From NCBI GenBank assembly GCA_017979445.1, contig CM030711.1, positions 930,001-994,000 on the forward strand: DNA of 64,000 bases. Direction: 5' to 3'. Below are positions 37,301 to 46,301 of this stretch, piece after piece. The position numbers were made by a program, and so were the translations under genes. The notes beneath the pieces were generated by a model. It searched no databases. It was not told where the DNA came from and saw nothing but the letters and a program-made list of their open reading frames with translations. Numbering within the stretch: the first letter of the stretch is position 1; each line of letters starts with the position of its first letter. This stretch comes from Akebia trifoliata (lineage: Eukaryota; Streptophyta; Magnoliopsida; Ranunculales; Lardizabalaceae).

Positions 37301-40073
37301 CATCTTTTTGCTCATTTATCTTGACCCAAATGTCTATTAGTCTAGTTATCACCTGGTATACCTTTTGACTTCTTTTTTCCCATCATATGTATTTATTACT
37401 AAAGAGAAGGGATACTTGAGAAACAATGAAAAAACAGACGACACATTGAGAGAACCTCTCAAAGCTCCTAGAAAATGACAAATTGATGAAAAACACCCGA
37501 TCTCTTACTAATCACAATCTCCCATCTAAAAGAAAAATCCTTGGGCGGAAAAAACCTACATTCTGGAAGGAGCGACCTTTGACTTTCAGTTGATCAACTC
37601 TCATCTATGTAAGAACGACCATTGTAGGGTTTTTTGCCATGGGTTCATACCACAAATTCAGATGTCAACAGTGTAACGAAATGCTGCCATTTATCTTAAT
37701 GATTCTTGTTATGAAAAAATATTCTAATATAAGGATATTATGTTCCATCTACCATACAATACTTAATAAAGTTGTTCAGCGAAATTATAGTTCTTTGATC
37801 GTCTTACCTCTCATAAATCTACTTTTTAACTTACTGTGTAGATCTATGGTGCCTGGAACCCCTCTGTGTGTGTGTGTGTGTATTTAATGTATTTGTATGT
37901 ATGTATGAATCTTTTATTTAACATTTTATTTAAATACAAATAAAAGGTTTGTTATAAAATTGTCTACTTATAAAATAAAAAAGTAAAACAACAAATTTTA
38001 TATGGAATGTTGTTATGTTTCAACCTTCTCAAAGGCACCATATCAGGCACCTTGTATTTGTGTTGTTATTTGCTTATATTCCAGCTTTGTCTGGATAACT
38101 CATTGAACCTCATGGTGAATATCCTTAGAATTGTGTTAGCTTTTTTTTTTCCTCTATCTTCTGTCCATTCTTAGAACATAGGGTTTGGAAGGAGTTTTAA
38201 GAGGTCTTTGTTACAACTACACTGGATTGATTGGAGCACTCTCACGTTGGACTTGCTTAAAGTTCAATCTTTCTTTTTTCTACCCCACTCTAATCATATT
38301 AGCAAATAGTTTGACCTGATAATGTAATTATAAACATACTGCAAACTGGTCAAAGCTTTCAATTTTAATTAAGGCATAAAGAATTGCGTTATCATGGATC
38401 TTCCCTCAATTGCTACTTTTACATCTGGTTGGAAGATTAAATGCATGATCCTATATTCCTATTCTAAACTTAATGAATTTTGCCAAAATCTGGTGAAAAC
38501 TATGCTACTTCCTATGATCATATTTTGAGTGTTTGTGGTTATATTCTTAGGAAATGATGTAGGTAAGCCTTAAGTGTTTAGGATATAATACATTTTAAAG
38601 GTTGACGTAGACACTGTTGAAAAATTCACACATTGGGTTACTTTTATTCATCTAATTTATTATTATATTTTATTTTGGGGTTACTTTTCTTTTTGGCAAA
38701 ATTGATTTCCTTCTTCGCTTTTTACCAAGTCTGGCATTTGTTTTGTTCTTTGAGAGCCCTTTGTCTAAATGCCCCCCTACTTTCTGTAGATGTGGTTGTC
38801 ATGTGGGGATTTATTATCTATCAAAAAAAAAAAAATGTGGGGATTTATTAAATGAGGGAATCTTCTTTTGTCTGGAAACCATGCATAGCCATTGTCAGTA
38901 TAAGAAACCAGGGCTAGATCTTTTGGTCTTCTGTACAAAAGGCTATTATTTGTTCTGCTTGCTTATATTTGGACCTCTTCACCTTCTCTAAGTGACGTAA
39001 TTCTGTTCTGCATAATTTTCCATGCCTGATATAAAAATCAAAGGAATATTGGGACTTGCCAGTGTCAGGCGTGGTATATCGCCAATACGCTTAGTGTCTG
39101 CACTTCTATTTTGATGTAGGCTATTTAACTTTTTCTGAATTAGGATTTAAGGAGTCACGATTTTTCACTTTGACAACCTAATTAGGATGCTAAAACTGTA
39201 CAAACTGAGTGTGGGCACTCCTTTTCTCTATTCTTGCAGATAGTGAATGAACTTTTACAGCTCCCAGACACCAATGTCAATGCACTGACCAGAGACCATA
39301 AGACAGCTTTCGACATAGCTGAAGGACTTCCTCTCTCGGAAGAATCGGCAGAGATTAAGGATTGCTTGGCTCGCTTTGGTGCAGTCAGGGCAAATGAACT
39401 AAACCAACCAAGGGATGGTGAGCTCAGGAAGACTGTGACAGAGATCAAGAAAGATGTCCATACACAGCTCGAGCAAACCAGGAGAACCAACAAGAACGTT
39501 CATGGAATCGCCAAGGAACTTAGAAAGCTGCATAGGGAAGGGATCAACAATGCTACCAACTCTGTAACTGTGGTGGCTGTGCTCTTTGCCACGGTTGCAT
39601 TTGCAGCCATCTTCACCGTACCCGGTGGGGACGACAACAGTGGGAAGGCTGTGGTGGTGAGCAGTCCTTCTTTCAAGATCTTCTTCATCTTTAACGCTAT
39701 TGCGCTCTTCACATCCTTGGCAGTTGTGGTGGTTCAGATTACCCTTGTTAGAGGAGAAACAAAATCGGAAAGGCGGGTTGTGGGAGTGATCAACAAGTTG
39801 ATGTGGTTGGCATCTGTGTGCACATCGGTGGCATTTATTGCTTCCTCGTATATAGTGGTGGGCCGGCATTATCAGTGGGCAGCGATCTTGGTGACGGTCA
39901 TTGGGGGATTGATTATGGCAGGGGTCCTTGGAACCATGACTTACTACGTGATGAAGTCCAGACGAAGCCGATCAATCAGGAAGAGAGAAAAATATTCGAG
40001 GAGGAGTGGGTCCAACTCATGGTATCACTCCGAATTTTCTGATTCGGGAGGTGATCCAATATATGCTATTTAG
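34321..40073 (+). CDS. ITN1: ITN1-type ankyrin-repeat PGG membrane protein, 3 exons
   Basis: Exons 34321-34828, 36866-37275 and 39240-40073 (introns 34829-36865 phase 1 and 37276-39239 phase 0) join to 583 aa, against about 590 in Arabidopsis ITN1. Features in order: a Ser/Pro/Ala-rich N-terminus; KKYVKQVTGRHNDTELHLAAQRGD; six or so ankyrin repeats (about residues 65-350); a linker with RDHKTAFDIAEGLPLSEES; then the PGG domain with four membrane helices (about 414-432, 452-476, 490-513, 518-543) and FTVPGG at 431-436. The C-terminus ends DPIYAI. Nearly every block matches ITN1, so orthology is firm. Known biology: ITN1 is a plasma-membrane protein whose loss raises salt tolerance, linked to ABA-dependent ROS production and the RTV1 transcription factor. 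Intron 1 carries an RTE fragment and intron 2 a micro-LINE insertion. The gene is followed by a paralogue at 46302. The start was chosen as the first ATG in frame after the leader. Confidence 0.94.
35537..35650 (-). mobile_element. RTE-type LINE 3' fragment with a nested micro-insertion
   Basis: CAACAACAACAAAGCCTTAAATCC and CCCAAAGATTTGGGGTTGGCTAAATG, read in reverse, match the common plant RTE LINE 3' end that finishes in (TTG)n. It is interrupted by the 14-nt ACTTATAATAAAAA (35575-35588) between direct repeats AATCCAAAAGATTT and AATCCCAAAGATTT. It lies in ITN1 intron 1. Confidence 0.55.
38801..38850 (+). mobile_element. Micro-LINE tail insertion (18 nt) with 16-bp TSD
   Basis: The identical 16-mer ATGTGGGGATTTATTA at 38801-38816 and 38835-38850 flanks only TCTATC plus twelve A. 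This is the signature of target-primed reverse transcription that stopped almost immediately. It lies in ITN1 intron 2. Confidence 0.75.
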
Positions 40074-40111
40074 TGTGCAGTCTAGGATTAGCTCATCCTT
40101 TTTCTTCCTCG

Positions 40112-40117
40112 AATAAA
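40112..40117 (+). terminator. Poly(A) signal of ITN1
   Basis: AATAAA 39 bases past the stop codon, followed by a TTGTGATGTAA element. It is a plausible but unusually close plant signal. Confidence 0.45.
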
Positions 40118-40767
40118 CAGAAGAAACATATTGTGATGTAAATCTGGGTTCAGAATCATTCCCAGTGTGGAAAACTGTGGGTTTAATGAATCTGTCCTAC
40201 TACCTCAAAATGATGAAATATCATATGTGCAAGGTATTACATTTAGGTTTTGGTGTCTATTTTAGTTATCTTCAAAGTGAAAATGTTTCTTTGTGTAATT
40301 CATGTATGTCCTTATGATTTATCTTATAAAGTAATTTGGTTCTGCAACAAGCGAACGAATTGTAGAACAATCAGTCCATTGGACGGACAGATCTTGTGTA
40401 GGGCATTTCTTGTTCTTCATCCGTGGATCCTGTGATTGCATTATGACAGGAAGTTATTAAAAAGTAACGTACCTTCGTTACCAATGCCTCTCCTATTGTA
40501 CTGTTTTATTGTCCCTTATCCTGTCAAAATTGTTCCCTCTAGCCCAATCACTTCTCCGGAGTTGGTACTGATCAAACCATGCTTGACATGCATCTACCGC
40601 GTTTTGTTCTAGAGTTCTCTTATGTGGCTAGCTTGGGAATGCTTTAATTGGAGATATATCCGTTTTGCAGGAATTTTCTCTATCCATAGTGATAATTTGT
40701 TGTCTTTTTGTTTCTGTGATGATGGGTGTGTTTGGACTTGTAGCCCGACTAGCTGGGGTGAAAATGG

Positions 40768-40861
40768 ATAGACGAATGAAAGAGCACCTATGGTTTCTAT
40801 CCACTTTCATGTCAAGTAGTGCGATATGAGGTTCCAGCTTGAGGTCACTCTAGCACGACTC
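40768..40861. mobile_element. Truncated family D MITE
   Basis: CACCTATGGTTTCTATCCAC, TTTCATGTCAAGTAGTGCG, ATATGAGGTTCC, then GAGGTCACTCTAGCACGACTC: the right half of the family with its terminal GACTC. Confidence 0.5.
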
Positions 40862-41311
40862 TTTGATAAATATTTTGGAGGGGGATTTAACTTGGTCATT
40901 TCATTTCATATAAATTGAATTTTTTTTTAAGAATATAGAAATTATATTTTTTGGGTTTCTCGTCAAAACCTTTCATCATCAATCTCCATAATAATCTTAC
41001 ATTGTTATTGTAATTTGAACGTCCAAGAAATCAAGATTTTGATGAGAGTGAAAGATAAAAATGTTACCATATTTTACCATTAATAGATAAATCATGGAGT
41101 AGTTTGTGTATTGGCCCATTTAAATGATTAGCCCTTATTAAGAATATATATATATAAAATGGAATTAATCGTCAGAGGCACAGAACTGGGTAAAAATGTG
41201 AAACACGAGAAGGCATAAAGCGTAACGCGGAAAGAAGAGAGGAGTGTGAACCAATTGTGAAATTTTGTAGGTCTCACACGCACCACTGATCAGAGTGATT
41301 CAGGTGGATTC

Positions 41312-41402
41312 CACGTGGCATAATCTAATTGATCACTTTAAATATTCAAGAAATTAGTGGGTCCCACTATGAATTACAAGATTCTATTGGTATTACACGT
41401 GT
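41312..41402. promoter_or_regulatory. Pair of ACGT-core (G-box/ABRE-like) motifs
   Basis: CACGTGGC at 41312-41319 and ACACGTGT at 41395-41402. Both are classic bZIP/bHLH sites, but they are about 5 kb from the nearest downstream start codon, so function is doubtful. Confidence 0.25.
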
Positions 41403-41958
41403 ACCATTATGGAAGCACAGGGTATAATGGTCTTTACACACTTATAAGGATCAAATGACCACAGGCACGTTGTTTGGGTGAGTAGGTCAATTAGGTTTCT
41501 ATAGGTAGATGTAGCAAATACAGATGCAGATGCAGATGCACAGAGACTGGATAGTGGAAACTAAAAACGAAAAATCTGAAAAGAATCATATTTGGGAGTT
41601 TGTCCGACTCAATAGGCATCGACCATAGGGTGCTCCCATGGTCCACCATTGTTGACTTGACTGCCAAGGCCGCCTGACCCACTCTATTCAGTCAACGACC
41701 CATGTTATTTCTTATTTTAGTCAACATCAGTCGTGATTTGTGGACATCGTGATAGACCCACCACATCCATGAATTACAGGCCCAACAAAAAGGTTATGTG
41801 TCAATGTGTTACTGACACACCAATTTGCCTGGTTCTTTGCTCCTCCTTGAATCTTTTGTAATCATGATCAAAGACCCATATACTTTGAAATTAAGGTGAT
41901 TTGTTTACAAAGAATTGTCTTATCTAATTAAGAGAATGTGAAAAAATAAAAAATTTTA

Positions 41959-42664
41959 GGATATGTTTGATTGCACATGAAAAATTGAGTGAAAAATCAA
42001 TTTTGACAGAAAATGACATTTTTCGAGTGTTTGATTGCATATGAAAATGAAAATTTATTTTTCACTTTAATCAAAAAGTTTACAAAAACATGAATTTCAC
42101 TTTTCCATTTATATGGGTAAGAAAGTGAAATCCACACAAAATTTTTATTTCAAATTCTTTTCCACTCATATCTTCTTCCTTACCACTTTCACCACCATCA
42201 CACTAATCTCGCCATCGTCATCATCACCGTCGTCGTCGTCACTATTGTTGTTGCCGTCATCACCATCTCCTGCCACCTTCTCTTTCTCTTCTTCTTCTTT
42301 CTTTCTATCATTCACCTCCGTCGTCACCACCACCATGTTCTCCCCTCATTTTTCTCATCATCTTCTTTCTCATTTACCTTTGTTGTCACCGTCGTCATCG
42401 TCACCACCACCACGTTCTCCCTTCTTCTTCCTCATTTACCTCCGTCGTCATCGCTGCCACCGCCACCACCATCACATCCTCCCTTCTTCATCTTCTTTCA
42501 TCTTTTCCTTCTCTTCTTTTTTCTCATATAATTTTCTTACGATTTTATCCAAGTACAATCAAATAATAGAATTTGATTTTCTAACCCTACTTATTTTCCA
42601 TAACTATTTTTTCATGGATTTCAAATTCTATGGAAAGTCACTTTCCATACAATCAAACATACCC
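41959..42664. mobile_element. PIF/Harbinger-like element with TTA TSD
   Basis: The ends GGATATGTTTGATTGCACATG and CCATACAATCAAACATACCC are inverted repeats, flanked by TTA on both sides (41956-41958, 42665-42667). These are hallmarks of Tourist/Harbinger elements. The interior is a degenerate trinucleotide array of CAC/TCA/TCG/CCG type (42180-42510). This creates a 189-residue Ser/Pro-rich open frame that I do not regard as a protein. Confidence 0.65.
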
Positions 42665-42668
42665 TTAA

Positions 42669-43053
42669 GGAAAAATTACTAAAAGTGGATTAAATATTTT
42701 AATGTTTATAAAAAAAAATCTAATTTTTCAAAAATTACCAAAAATAATTTAAGTCGATGAACAATCCAACGTTTTAGTATCTCATTGAATTGTCCACAAT
42801 TTTAATGTGTTTTATACATTACTTTACCAAAAATGCCCTTTAAATGATTAAGACGTTTGACCATCAAACATGTTAACGTGTACCTCTTGGAAAATTTAGT
42901 TCATGAGAGTATTAAAACAAGTTAAAACACTGGACAATCCAACAAGTTACTAAAATGCTAGATTGTCTGACGAGTTAAATCATTTTTGATAATTTTTTGA
43001 AAAATAATTTTTTTAAAATGTTTAAATATTTAACTCTTTTTAGTAATTTTTCC
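42669..43053. mobile_element. Near-perfect foldback element
   Basis: Left GGAAAAATTACTAAAAGTGG and right TTTTTAGTAATTTTTCC pair, and the similarity continues inward (AACAATCCAACGTTTTAGTA against TACTAAAATGCTAGATTGTC). It starts 2 bp after the TTA flank of the Harbinger-like element. Its tips resemble those of the elements at 14551 and 50364. Target-site duplication unclear. Confidence 0.6.
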
Positions 43054-43274
43054 AAACTTTAATTGGTAGAAATATATTAAAATGTTAATTATTAATAAAA
43101 TATAATTAGTTAGATAGCAATATAAATTAAGTCGAATGTGTCAACTTGCTAATTTGGTTAAAGCCTGTGAACCCATCTTCACCTATCAATTTTTGACCAC
43201 TAACTGGCTTGTAATAAATACACGTTAAGCTACAGCAAGGATGAGAGAAAACAATAAGCTATTGCTATAAAATA

Positions 43275-43775
43275 GAGCAAATTATCAAAACAGAGCATAA
43301 AAATTAAAAAAAATTCATAGAACGGTGCACTATTCCAATTAATTTCGAAAATGATAAATTATTATTTTCAAAAATAAACTTTTTTTTAGCCAAAAAGGTA
43401 AGAAATAAAATGAACAGTAATGCCTGCAATTTTTAATAAAAAAAAAACCTTTTATCTTTGTTCTACCTTTTTACCATGTTTACTCTTCACATTTATGAAA
43501 ATCCAACTCTTTTATACGATAATGGCTTATAAAAATACCCTTTTATTTGTCTTTATCATTTTACCATTTTTACCCTTGACTAATTAAGTAATTTCAATAG
43601 AAAGTTAAATAGGATATTTTTGGTATAAAAATTGTTGTTCATTACATTTTTTACCATTTTGGCAAAAAAACTTATTTTCGAAAATGATAAATTACCATTT
43701 TCAAAATTAATTTGAATAGTGTATTGTTTTGAAATTTTTTTTTTTATTTTTAGTGCGCGTTTTAGTAAATTAGCC
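43275..43775. mobile_element. Mutator-like foldback with perfect 9-bp TSD
   Basis: The 501-bp palindrome starts GAGCAAATTATCAAAACAG and ends GTTTTAGTAAATTAGCC. Inner blocks CACTATTCCAATTAATTTCG and AATTAATTTGAATAGTG pair. The identical 9-mer TATAAAATA lies on both sides (43266-43274, 43776-43784). No coding frame. Confidence 0.75.
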
Positions 43776-44671
43776 TATAAAATAGGTAGACGTGAAAATA
43801 AAGCTGATATGTAAGAATGGAGTCAATGATTACCTTTTTAAATGCATGACTTAGTTAAATAGAACTAATTTATTTTCTTGGAGATTCATTTATAAGTTGT
43901 AAAAGAGAAGAATTTATATTTTTTAATACAAAAGAATAAAATATTTTGAATTCGATCCTTGGGAGAGCTAAAGGTCTTACATATGATTTAATGGTGTTAG
44001 CTTGAAAAATCAATTAAAAGCATGTGAATCTTGATTCCACAACTTGAGTTCAAGAGCCACTTTCACGTTGTTGAAACAGGAGGCAATAAAGAGAATAAAA
44101 CAAAAATCGCACACGAAAAACAAGGGTTTATTTCGCTCAGTGGTATCCCTACGTCCATGATTCAGAACAAGAACAATCACTATTTTCTTTCCCGACAAGG
44201 GACATTGCCCTCTACACCATCTCCATTCTGCGTACCGCCAACAAAATACAATACATTTACATGAAACACCTATTATGTACATGGGTTCAGACTCTTCGTC
44301 AACATTATCGTCGGGATGTTAGTGATTCCTAAAAATTAATAATATATCCCTAGAAAAAATGTATGTGAATCCATGGACCATTGAATTGGGTCGTTAGAAT
44401 TTTTTTTTTTCCTCAAATAAAAAAGATTATGTTGATGGAGAGCTTTGGGTTGAGGTTAGAAAAGTCCTAACCATTAATGTGCCTTTTAGTCCAAAAATAA
44501 AATAAAATAATGATGACATATTATGTAAAGTAAAATGATACCATCGATGATCAAGTTAATAATTAAATAGGATGAAAACATTACAAAAAAGTGTATTTAT
44601 GATAAAAATATTGAGTTCACATGTAATGCTTTAAAGTTGTTCCACTCCCTAAGAAATTTTCAAACGATGAT

Positions 44672-44701
44672 GCTCACACACACACACACACACACACACA
44701 C
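44672..44701. repeat. (CA)n microsatellite
   Basis: An uninterrupted run of about 15 CA units. Confidence 0.9.
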
Positions 44702-44843
44702 TCCCCACTAAGGCATCTGATGGCATATATTTTGGCCTTGGTGTTCTCTAAGAGACCAATAGAAAATGATCTAACTACCCTCGTCTTCAATGTTAAAATT
44801 TGTCATCCTTAAACTATTTCACCTATAGGGTAATTTTATTTTA

Positions 44844-45046
44844 AAATAATGATAAAATGATCTCCCTTGACAAACTTCCCCAAACACTTGTGACGTGGTT
44901 GTGTATAAAATCATAGATTTTTCTCAAGATACACAGTCGCACATATTTATGGGGATGTGTGATTGTGTATCTTAAGGAAAAAAATTATGGTTCTACGCAC
45001 AACCACGTCAAGAGAGTTTGGTGGGGGAGTTAGAAAATCATGACTC
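44844..45046. mobile_element. GATACACA-family MITE with perfect 9-bp TSD
   Basis: A 203-bp palindrome starts AAATAATGATAAAATG and ends AAAATCATGACTC, with the central pair AAGATACACAGTCGCACATA and GATGTGTGATTGTGTATCTT. The 9-mer TTTATTTTA occurs at 44835-44843 and 45047-45055. A second partial family end (GAATAATGATTTTCTGACGCC) starts at 45061. Confidence 0.7.
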
Positions 45047-45645
45047 TTTATTTTAACTTAGAATAATGATTTTCTGACGCCACCCTCGTATACCCCCGTT
45101 ACAGAACCGTAGATCATTTGGTTAGAAATAGTATTTAAGTCATCTTTAATTAGTCTCTCAGAGAAGACTGAGGTCATGAGGTATGTCATCAATTTTCAAA
45201 AAAAAAAAAAAAAAAAACAGTAGAGGTTGATCTTTAAATCACCTTTAATATTTCTGGTCTTGTCCAATAGATAGTTGCCACGAGGGTGACAAGTAACTAT
45301 TACTCCTTAGTGGAAGTACTATGAGATCACAACTCCTTATTTTACCGTTTTCTTCTTATTCTTCTCCCCAGTTTGTTTATTCTGAACTAACGTCGTTATC
45401 ATTCAGCTTAACAGCCTAACAGAGATATTTACTTTATTTTCTTAGTTTTAAGTTCTCTCTGAGTTTCTTTCAAGTCTTTTTTTTAAAGTATATGTGAACT
45501 GTGAAATGTGTTTCATGCTCAGCTCTGTTCTTCTTGTCTTGTTCCTTTATATATCCAAAAAGAATTGACAGATACAAAGGATTCTTGTTCTCAGAATTGT
45601 TTTTAGATCTCTATTTATGTTCCTCATGTTTCTCTGACTCAAGTT

Positions 45646-46301
45646 ATGAATGGGTTCAAAGGTTTTACATGGAATGAGAAAAAGAAGAGAATCTATGTTT
45701 TTTCAAGCCCAGGTGAATAATTATGGTCTCTTCTTTTCTTTCTTTCTTTTGTGAAATTCAAGGATGAAAATTCAACTACCCATTTTTCAATTTCATGGTT
45801 TATTTGAATGGATTTAATTTTCTTTTCTTCCCTATTTTGTTTCTTTCAAGTCCAAGTGAATATTATGGTTTCTTCTTTTCTTTCTCACTTGTGAATTGTC
45901 AAATTTGAATGGGTTTCAATATTTCAAGCTCAGCAATGTTCCTCTATTTATTGTTATTCTTTTCATATTTTTGTAGTCTTTTTTCTTCTCTATTTTGTTT
46001 GGTATTTGATGATGAAGTGTGGAAAAATGAAATAAAATATGTGGGTATTTTTGTGAACAGGAGATTGATATTGGGGTGCAGAAGATGTAAGGACACGACA
46101 TGGGATTTAACTTTTAAGGAATCAAGTATTAGATTCTATAAATTTTCCAAATTATCTGGTCTGGGTTGATCTTAAGATGATTTATTGGGAAGCAAAGAGT
46201 GTTAGCTGATCTGGGTTTTTTATGCTAAAAAGAGATTTTGTATTAGAAACTCAAATTAGAATAAGGAGAGCACTTTTTTTCTTTTTCTGCAACTGGATTT
46301 G
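45646..46301 (+). promoter_or_regulatory. Probable 5' leader with intron, second ankyrin gene
   Basis: A 23-codon upstream frame starts at 45646 and runs to a good donor (CCCAG|GTGAATAA, intron from 45713). A plausible acceptor, TTGTGAACAG, ends at 46060. Splicing would close the frame after two more codons. The leader intron contains a 48-bp direct repeat (TTTCAAGCCCAGGTGAATAA-type, 45698-45745 and 45846-45893). This is inference from splice signals only. Confidence 0.35.

Larger units (their letters stand above)
40118..45640. other. Transposon-rich spacer between the two ankyrin genes
   Basis: No gene is supported. From about 41.96 to 43.78 kb three inverted-repeat elements lie almost end to end, and 44.84-45.05 kb holds another MITE. 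A non-repetitive-looking block at 41200-41420 contains two ACGT-core boxes. The rest is AT-rich and unassigned. Confidence 0.7.

Noticed and set aside
39399..39869. 156-residue open frame on -
   Set aside because: Antisense shadow of ITN1 exon 3.
41200..41420. Promoter of an unseen gene, suggested by two ACGT boxes
   Set aside because: No open frame or splice pattern follows within 5 kb except transposons.
42113..42682. 189-residue open frame, Ser/Pro/His/Phe-rich
   Set aside because: It lies inside the Harbinger-like element and is produced by degenerate CAC/TCA/TCG trinucleotide repeats; no domain or conserved motif.
46299..46301. Alternative start of the second ankyrin protein at TTG
   Set aside because: TTG is a poor plant start and the conserved reading frame has an ATG immediately after it at 46302.
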